Part shown: in pieces, positions 58,449 to 64,000 of the stretch
Position numbering within the stretch: the first letter of the stretch is position 1
How the letters are laid out: each line of letters begins with the position of its first letter
Assembly: GCF_024124545.1 (NCBI RefSeq)
Contig: NZ_JAMXSF010000001.1
Span: forward strand, 496,001-560,000
Direction of reading: 5' to 3'
Source: Pseudoalteromonas sp. XMcav2-N
GTDB taxonomy: Bacteria > Pseudomonadota > Gammaproteobacteria > Enterobacterales > Alteromonadaceae
DNA length: 64,000 nucleotides
Made by a program: the position numbers and the translations under genes
Notes under the pieces: model-generated
What the model was told of the DNA's origin: nothing
Databases searched by the model: none
The model's input: only the letters and a program-made list of their open reading frames with translations

Positions 58449-60017
58449 TCAGAATAAGATCCCTTGTTCATTAAGAAATAACTTGGCTGCATCGGTATGA
58501 GGCGCAAAGCGTTTCCAGCGCCCGATTGCCCGGCGGTTGAGTGGCTCTCGTACTTGTACTTTACTGGCCGTCGATACCGGCGCATCGTTAAGGTGAAAGT
58601 GCATACAGCTGTCTTGCCAGGGGAGCTCGCAATAAGCCAAAAGCTTTGAGATTTCTTGCTCCGGATTATCGACCAGCGATTCGTACTGCATCATATAAAA
58701 CTGCTCGCCATGGAGCTGTTTCCAGTGCTGCATTAAGTGATTAAAGCGGGCATAGAGTCGTGCCGTATCCATGAGATCCAATGAGTAGGCGTAGTAGGGG
58801 TTATTGATGGTAAAAAGCTGGCGGAAATTACCAATACAGGTGTCCATAGGATCACGCATCAGACAGACTATTTTGGCATTAGGCAGTGCCCGGCGGATCA
58901 AGTCAACATAGAAAAAATTAAAGGGTAACTTGTCAACAAAATGGGCGTGACTACCTGTGACTACCCGGGTCGCATCCAGATAAGTTTGTCCAAGTTGCTG
59001 CGCACAGCATTTATAGGCCTGCTCCAGAGTGGTGGGATCCAGTACGGTTTGGCTGGTCGTCTGAGCCAGACGTTTCACACTGATCCCAAAATCTTGTAGC
59101 TCACCGGCAGACATCACCTCACTGTGACTGGACAAGATCCGCTCAACCAGAGTGGTGCCGGAGCGCGGCATACCCAGTACAAAGATGGGCTCACGGCTTG
59201 AGTGGCCGGCGTTCTGATCATAGGGCTCAGCCTGACTGAGACTCTGAATGCGCTCAAAGAGTGCTTCATTGCCTTTGTGGTCAAATGGGCGTGCCGCATG
59301 CAATGCTGCTTTGCCCTGCTGTAGTGCATGATAGGCGTCATTAAATTTGCCAAGATCCTGATACTCTTTGGCCAGAGCATGACCCAGGTGCAATCTGGAT
59401 TCAGCAGAACTTGCCCGCTCGAAGGCTCCCTGTAAACGCCCAATATGATGTGCATCAGGGGTCGCTTTTTTTAGATCTGACAGCGCAAAGTGCGCTCTGT
59501 GGTGATCAGCGTCCAGTGCGAGTGCCTGCTCAAACGCTTGTTCAGCCTCATTAAACAGTCCGACAAATTTCGCACTTACGCCAAAGTTATAATAATACTG
59601 GGGATTATTCTGGGTCAGTTGCAGAGCCTGGCGGAAAAAGGCCAGAGCGTTTTCATGCAACCCCACATGGCTGAGCGCCACGCCAAAGGTGTCGGCATCG
59701 AGTGCTCGGGTGAGTGAGCCCGGGTTTGTCTGCTCTGCTGTTTTGCGGGCCAGCGACAGCTCTCCCTGCAAGGCATAGCATCTGGTTAATTGCGCGCGGT
59801 ACTCATCACTGCTGTGCAACCCCAGGGCTTTTTCAAACAGTCTGACTGCCTTTTTTAACTGCCCGACCTGAAGGTTGATCACACCAAGCAGAAAGTAGCC
59901 GTCGGCATAGTCGGGCGCATCGCGCAACAGGTGTACAAGGTGCTGATGGGCCGTTTCCAGCTGGCCCTGATTCAGAGCTGCCACGGCGCTTTTATGTCGT
60001 TGCTGGATTGATATCAT
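58449..60017 (-). CDS. TPR-repeat sulfotransferase
   Basis: 522 residues. About residues 5-260 are tetratricopeptide repeats (for example YADGYFLLGVINLQVGQL, YYYNFGVSAKFVGLFNEAEQAF); about 270-515 is a PAPS-dependent sulfotransferase domain with the 5'-phosphosulfate loop LGMPRSGTTLVERIL (near 280) and a VCLMRDPMDTCIGNFRQ 3'-phosphate motif. The fusion resembles bacterial tyrosine-type sulfotransferases. It lies 73 bases after a TonB-dependent receptor gene on the same strand, a pairing common in Alteromonadales. Substrate unknown. Confidence 0.92.
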   Translation of the reverse strand: MISIQQRHKSAVAALNQGQLETAHQHLVHLLRDAPDYADGYFLLGVINLQVGQLKKAVRLFEKALGLHSSDEYRAQLTRCYALQGELSLARKTAEQTNPGSLTRALDADTFGVALSHVGLHENALAFFRQALQLTQNNPQYYYNFGVSAKFVGLFNEAEQAFEQALALDADHHRAHFALSDLKKATPDAHHIGRLQGAFERASSAESRLHLGHALAKEYQDLGKFNDAYHALQQGKAALHAARPFDHKGNEALFERIQSLSQAEPYDQNAGHSSREPIFVLGMPRSGTTLVERILSSHSEVMSAGELQDFGISVKRLAQTTSQTVLDPTTLEQAYKCCAQQLGQTYLDATRVVTGSHAHFVDKLPFNFFYVDLIRRALPNAKIVCLMRDPMDTCIGNFRQLFTINNPYYAYSLDLMDTARLYARFNHLMQHWKQLHGEQFYMMQYESLVDNPEQEISKLLAYCELPWQDSCMHFHLNDAPVSTASKVQVREPLNRRAIGRWKRFAPHTDAAKLFLNEQGILF

Positions 60018-60044
60018 CCTGATTGGTCACTTTTAATAACATAA

Positions 60045-60068
60045 AGGCTCATCACTATGGATGAGCCT
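60045..60068 (-). other. Hairpin between TonB receptor and sulfotransferase genes
   Basis: AGGCTCATC and GATGAGCCT form a perfect 9-bp stem around a six-base loop. On the minus strand it is followed by TTTATGTTATT. It is likely a partial terminator that lowers expression of the sulfotransferase relative to the receptor. Confidence 0.65.
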
Positions 60069-60090
60069 GGGAGTGGGAGAGTTAAATTTA

Positions 60091-62502
60091 CTAAAGTTCA
60101 AATTGATAGTCGAACTTAATCCCGACTGTCAGAGGCTTATTGAGGTAATGGCCATAGTTTCGTTGGATCTCAGCACCATTGGCGGTGGTGATATCCCGAA
60201 CGTCCCGGCGCACAGAGGTAAACGCATACTTATTGAATAAGTTGTTTACGTACAAAGTGGCAGACCACATATCGCCAGTCAGCTTGGCTGAGAGGTTGCT
60301 GATCCCATAACCAGACAGGGTTTCGCCGCTATCGCGCAAACCTACTTTGGAAATGGTATCGCTCTGCGCGGTTAAACCATAGTTGATATCTAAGGTCTTA
60401 TCGCCCATCACTTCTGTTGAGTAGTTTACGCCCAGCGAGAACTGATGTTCCGGAGAACCTGGCAGCCTGTCGCCATCTTTGGCGCCATCTGTGCCGTCGA
60501 CATTAAACAGGAAAGGTGCATCTGCGGTTAACTCAGCCTTAGTGTAGGCATAGGTTGCATACATACTGATATAATCATTCACAATAGCACGTGTGGATAT
60601 CTCAACCCCTTTGGCATTGGCAGAACCTGCATTAGATGTATAAGGCAGCTGCCCGATAACAGTGGCACCAGAGATTTGGGCATTGTCCCAGTCAACGTTA
60701 AACAGCGCCGCATTAAAGTGTAAGCGGTTTTTTAACCAGGTACTCTTTAGACCCACTTCATAGTTTGTTGTTGTGTCAGCTTCATAGAGCATCTCATCGG
60801 GCATGCCACAGCCGAGCTGTTTGTCTGGCAATGGATCCGGGCAAGGATCCAGACCGTTAGAGCCACCAATACGGAGCCCTTCACTGACTGTGATATAGGC
60901 CATGACAGAATCTGTAAACTGATAGTTGGCATTGAATTTAAACAGGTTGCCGTCGTCATCGGCGTTACTATCTTTAAAGTCCAGTGTGATGTCGTCTGGT
61001 TTGGCGCCACTATATAACGTGTTTGCCAGCGGGAAGTCTACGGCAGACGCTGCTTTTACTTCATACTCATAAAAACGTGCACCCAGCGTGATAGTCAGTT
61101 TGTCGGAGACCTGATAGCCAACTTCACCAAACAGTGCCTGTTCGGTTATTTCACTGCGATCGACCGAGAAATATTCAAGGTTGTCCGGGCGGGTTTGCGC
61201 ACCCTCGAATTCGGCAACGGCAAATTCACCAAAACCTGGGGTAAATTCTTTACTGCTGGCATCACTTTCAAATTTGTTGTAGAAACCGCCTACAATCCAG
61301 TTCCAGTCGGAGTCGCCCTGCGATACCAGGCGGATTTCCTGAGTGAAGGTATCTTCCTCTTCTTCTTCGCGGGTAAATGCTGAGAAAGAGGGGAATTCTT
61401 CATAGCCGTAATCAAGGCGGATCAGCAAGTCTGTTTGATCGCGTTGACCGTCGGCTTCAAAGCTCGACCAGCCCGACGCTGAGACCAGTTCGGCAAAGCC
61501 CAGATCGGCTTTTAGCTCCAGGCTAAGCAGATCGTCTTCTTTGTCTCTGGGCTCCTCGTAGCGATAACCTGATTCGTACTTGCCGATACGATCATTCAGT
61601 CCGTTTGCAGGATTGAGTGACTGATAATGCACGATAGAACGGCCTTCACTTTCTTGTTTCTGATAAAAGTAGTTGAGCGTGCCGTCAAACCAGTCGTTTG
61701 GTTTCCAGCGCACAGAGATGCGCCCTGTGGTGGTGGTCTCGCCGTTCGCGTCGGCAACCCGTCGAAGGTTGTTATCTACCGCACTTTGATCTGTCCAGTC
61801 GGGATCGGCTTTTGATACACCGGCTTCGCGTACCACATAGTTATAATCAATAAACCCGGGGTCGTTATAGTGATTCAGGCTGGCACGCAGCGCCAGTTCA
61901 TCTTCGATGATGGGAGCGTTAAAGACAAAACCGCCTTCACCGCCTACAGAGTCGCTTTCTTTGTTCTGAAACATATCACCATACAGCTGAACCGTGGTGA
62001 TATCTAACTCAGGCGCTTTAAGCATGTAGCGAATGGCGCCACCTAAGGTGCCTGCGCCATACAGGGTGCCCTGGGGGCCGATCAATACTTCGACTCGCTC
62101 TACATCAGTCAGGCGCATATCTAGTGACACCGGTATTTCATTGATATAGGTAGCAACTGTACCGCCATCAGAGCCGGGGCCTGATGAGTTGGTGTTGAGA
62201 CCTCGTACTATGATAGGTGAGCCTGAACGACCCCCCTGATCCGTCACTGTCAGTCCCGGCACCCAGCGTGCAACATCGGCCAGCTCACCGATGTTCTGAT
62301 CTTTCATTACGTCTGCATCAAGCGCAGTAATGTTGAGCGGAGCTTCTTGTACAGAGCCACTGCGTCGGGTTGCCGTGATCTGAATAACTTCGAGTGATTT
62401 TTCTTGCACACCGGCTTCGTCGGCATTAACTGCGGATGACAGCAGCAGCGAGCCTGGCAGCGCACCGGCGATGGCCAGAGAAATGAGTTTAGGTTTTAGC
62501 AT
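60091..62502 (-). CDS. TonB-dependent outer-membrane receptor
   Basis: 803 residues. Signal peptide, a TonB-box-like segment (SLEVIQITATRR), plug domain (about 45-165, with LADVARWVPGLTV and IIVRGLNTNSS) and a 22-strand barrel ending in FDYQFEL. Uses TonB energy to import a large or scarce substrate. The pattern lies in the carbohydrate/peptide-type group rather than clear siderophore receptors. Start at 62502 chosen because AGGA lies about ten bases upstream and the signal peptide starts there; a frame to 62544 lacks an RBS. Forms an operon with the TPR-sulfotransferase. Confidence 0.93.
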   Translation of the reverse strand: MLKPKLISLAIAGALPGSLLLSSAVNADEAGVQEKSLEVIQITATRRSGSVQEAPLNITALDADVMKDQNIGELADVARWVPGLTVTDQGGRSGSPIIVRGLNTNSSGPGSDGGTVATYINEIPVSLDMRLTDVERVEVLIGPQGTLYGAGTLGGAIRYMLKAPELDITTVQLYGDMFQNKESDSVGGEGGFVFNAPIIEDELALRASLNHYNDPGFIDYNYVVREAGVSKADPDWTDQSAVDNNLRRVADANGETTTTGRISVRWKPNDWFDGTLNYFYQKQESEGRSIVHYQSLNPANGLNDRIGKYESGYRYEEPRDKEDDLLSLELKADLGFAELVSASGWSSFEADGQRDQTDLLIRLDYGYEEFPSFSAFTREEEEEDTFTQEIRLVSQGDSDWNWIVGGFYNKFESDASSKEFTPGFGEFAVAEFEGAQTRPDNLEYFSVDRSEITEQALFGEVGYQVSDKLTITLGARFYEYEVKAASAVDFPLANTLYSGAKPDDITLDFKDSNADDDGNLFKFNANYQFTDSVMAYITVSEGLRIGGSNGLDPCPDPLPDKQLGCGMPDEMLYEADTTTNYEVGLKSTWLKNRLHFNAALFNVDWDNAQISGATVIGQLPYTSNAGSANAKGVEISTRAIVNDYISMYATYAYTKAELTADAPFLFNVDGTDGAKDGDRLPGSPEHQFSLGVNYSTEVMGDKTLDINYGLTAQSDTISKVGLRDSGETLSGYGISNLSAKLTGDMWSATLYVNNLFNKYAFTSVRRDVRDITTANGAEIQRNYGHYLNKPLTVGIKFDYQFEL

Positions 62503-62996
62503 TGTAGCGCATCCTGAAATGTACTGGTTGTTGTTTTTATGCAAACTAAGAAAGCATAAAGTGAATCAGGTAACAAGATCATTGAAAAAGGTACGTGAAT
62601 TAATATTTATTATATTTGCAAATATATTCACTATCAACGGGTTTTTAGGCAAATTCATGCATGAAATTTCAATAAAAAAATTTTCTCGATAATTAGTGGT
62701 TTTGTGGGTTTGTTTATCTTTCATCTGGTCAATATATGCAGTTATTTGAATTAATTATGCGGGTTATGTTTTGGTTGATTGTTGTTTAGTCTTTGTGCCA
62801 GCGAAAAAGTATGCACTGAGTGTAAAACCTCACCGTTTCACATACATTGTTGAAAGGCTTGATGTATGGCTATGTCAGCACAAAAGGTCGCGGCTGGTTG
62901 CTATGATTAATTTTAAATGAAAGGTGAATAAGTATGCCAATGAGTGTGTCGGTGTGAGTATTGGTACTGAATAGGATTGCAAAATGACAATGCACG
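62503..62996. other. 494-base promoter region of TonB receptor
   Basis: Very AT-rich. It contains a perfect 16-bp palindrome TATATTTGCAAATATA at 62611-62626 and a perfect 12-bp palindrome TTCATGCATGAA at 62654-62665, both candidate operators within 160 bases of the receptor start. No gene seen. Palindromes of this length are expected about once by chance in AT-rich DNA of this size. Confidence 0.5.
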
Positions 62997-63404
62997 TTAG
63001 GTGGGTTTGGGTGGCAAAGTTGCATTTAGCTGACTTTGTTCTTCTGACGTCAGCGTATCGCGCACATGGGCACTGTCGTAAAAAGAGTGGATCTGACTAA
63101 TGGTCCCATTTGCAATTGTCAGCCAGTCGCAAGAAGGAATAATTCCCGCTGGAGTGTGATTTTCAAACCAGATGGCAGACTCATCTGGTCCGGCAATAAC
63201 CGAAACTATGGTTAGTTTTTGCACACTCTTAGCCGCCAGAGGTGCCACTGTGTTCAGGTAGTGTTCGCGACCTGTTAACCGGCCAAATGGACTAATATGC
63301 AGAAAGTCTGGTGCAAGATAGGTGTTCAACCATGCCATATCCCGGTCTATCCAGGCCTGTATCCAGCCGCGCGCTAATTGCTCGGACGTAAGCGTGTGTG
63401 CCAT
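62997..63404 (-). CDS. SnoaL-like / NTF2-fold protein
   Basis: 135 residues, soluble. Pattern of SnoaL-type polyketide-cyclase-like proteins: LARGWIQAWIDRDMAWLNTYLAPDFLHISPFG, then GREHYLN and a late ISQIHSFYDSAHV. Such proteins are small isomerases/hydrolases or of unknown role. Single gene. Confidence 0.8.
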   Translation of the reverse strand: MAHTLTSEQLARGWIQAWIDRDMAWLNTYLAPDFLHISPFGRLTGREHYLNTVAPLAAKSVQKLTIVSVIAGPDESAIWFENHTPAGIIPSCDWLTIANGTISQIHSFYDSAHVRDTLTSEEQSQLNATLPPKPT

Positions 63405-63580
63405 AGCATGTGCTTATTATGATTGTGTTCGAAAGTGGTGCCCCAAGTATAGTCGGGTTTTAACGGGTCGCACCAAGGGAACATCAATCCGCGCTACTTA
63501 GAGAATAACACTGCAAAGACTTGGTTGTATTGATATTTGTCGGCATACTGAAAGTCCGTGTTGTTATTGAAGACCTTACT

Positions 63581-64000
63581 ATGCGATGTCTATTTTTATG
63601 TTTGCTCGTTGTCTGTTCCTTTCATTTAAAAAGCGCCGAGCTTTACCCAGGGGCACCCGCAGCGGCCAGCGACTATGCGTTCTTGATAGGACACTGGCAG
63701 TGCCGCTATGAGCAGCTGGACCCGCAAGGGAAGACACTGTTCTCAGCGCCATGTCGCTGGCATGCTCACTATGCCTTTGACGATAAAATGGTAGTGGACG
63801 ATTTCAGCCTGCTGGATGCACAGGGTAATGTAACCTACGCAGGCAGAACACTCAGAACCTTTTCACTCCAGGACAAACACTGGCATCAGGTATTTCTGCC
63901 CGTACAAATGAGCGCAACCCTGAACCCATTTACTGCACACAAAGATAAAGAAGGTGTCCACCTTGAAGTTGAACAGCGCCTGCCAAACGGCGAGCTACAA
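63581..64000 (+). CDS. Exported hypothetical protein (5' part, cut by window end)
   Basis: 140 codons from ATG 63581 to the window end without a stop. Signal peptide MRCLFLCLLVVCSFHLKSA, then DYAFLIGHWQCRYEQLDPQG and a beta-rich body with CRWHAHYAFDDKMVVDDF. The FLIGHW start and repeated strands resemble DUF1579-like lipocalin-type proteins. No strong RBS. Function unknown. Confidence 0.6.
   Translation, partial: MRCLFLCLLVVCSFHLKSAELYPGAPAAASDYAFLIGHWQCRYEQLDPQGKTLFSAPCRWHAHYAFDDKMVVDDFSLLDAQGNVTYAGRTLRTFSLQDKHWHQVFLPVQMSATLNPFTAHKDKEGVHLEVEQRLPNGELQ

Noticed and set aside
1-64000. tRNA, rRNA, CRISPR array or prophage
   Set aside because: No cloverleaf-type sequence with a T-loop, no rRNA-like stretches, no regularly spaced repeats and no phage structural genes were seen by eye; a dedicated scan could still find a tRNA fragment.

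Overview
The window looks like a chromosome segment of a marine gammaproteobacterium of the order Alteromonadales, most likely Pseudoalteromonas. This is inferred from the gene families (FadI/FadJ, EpmC, YfcL, AbgT transporter, many c-di-GMP proteins, DUF3291/DUF1697/DUF3088 enzymes, TPR-sulfotransferase beside a TonB receptor) and from a Pseudoalteromonas-like small inverted repeat at 6.4 kb. No rRNA, tRNA or CRISPR array was seen.

Layout. 1-6.4 kb is core genome: the end of fadI, all of fadJ, a diguanylate cyclase, epmC, an ATP-NAD-kinase-like gene and a yfcL homologue. 6.4-14.2 kb holds a MITE-like repeat, an atypical NRAMP-fold transporter, an HDOD protein, an AbgT-family transporter, a possible antisense-strand small RNA, a LysR regulator and an EAL phosphodiesterase. 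14.2-22.6 kb is accessory: five to six small, AT-rich, mostly exported proteins of unknown function, all on the + strand and separated by long spacers; a truncated IS256-family element; a LysR/azoreductase-like/SDR module; a good attC-like recombination site; and an RNase HI with a TTG start. Parts of this island look like integron-type cassette DNA.

22.7-38.3 kb holds a LytS/LytR-type two-component system, a haloalkane-dehalogenase-like lipoprotein with a large extra C-terminal domain, a fatty-acid-hydroxylase-family membrane enzyme, a GEVED/LruC exported protein with a downstream lipoprotein, a GspG-like protein, a metallopeptidase lipoprotein divergent from a POT/MFS-type transporter, and an amidohydrolase resembling Xaa-Pro dipeptidases. 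38.4-47.6 kb holds an AraC-type regulator, a run of small minus-strand enzymes (S66 peptidase, alpha/beta hydrolase, ABM, VOC, GNAT, DUF3088, DUF1697, DUF3291) and a chemoreceptor. 47.6-51.3 kb holds a decayed ADP-ribosylglycohydrolase, a PQQ-type sugar dehydrogenase, a porin and, on the minus strand, a 67-residue peptide with a Gly-Gly leader and a five-cysteine core that looks like an orphan RiPP precursor.

51.3-58.4 kb is a complete trans-4-hydroxy-L-proline catabolic locus: Xaa-Pro-type M24 peptidase, D-amino-acid dehydrogenase, DapA-family deaminase, 4-hydroxyproline epimerase, ketoglutarate-semialdehyde dehydrogenase and a GntR regulator. The 14-bp palindrome TATTGTATACAATA in its divergent promoter region also occurs, identically, 19 kb away in the divergent promoter region of the metallopeptidase and the peptide-type transporter. 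I infer one GntR regulon for using collagen- or gelatin-derived peptides: proteolysis, peptide uptake, Xaa-Pro cleavage and hydroxyproline breakdown to 2-oxoglutarate. 58.4-64 kb holds the TPR-sulfotransferase/TonB receptor pair, a SnoaL-like protein and the start of an exported protein cut by the window edge.
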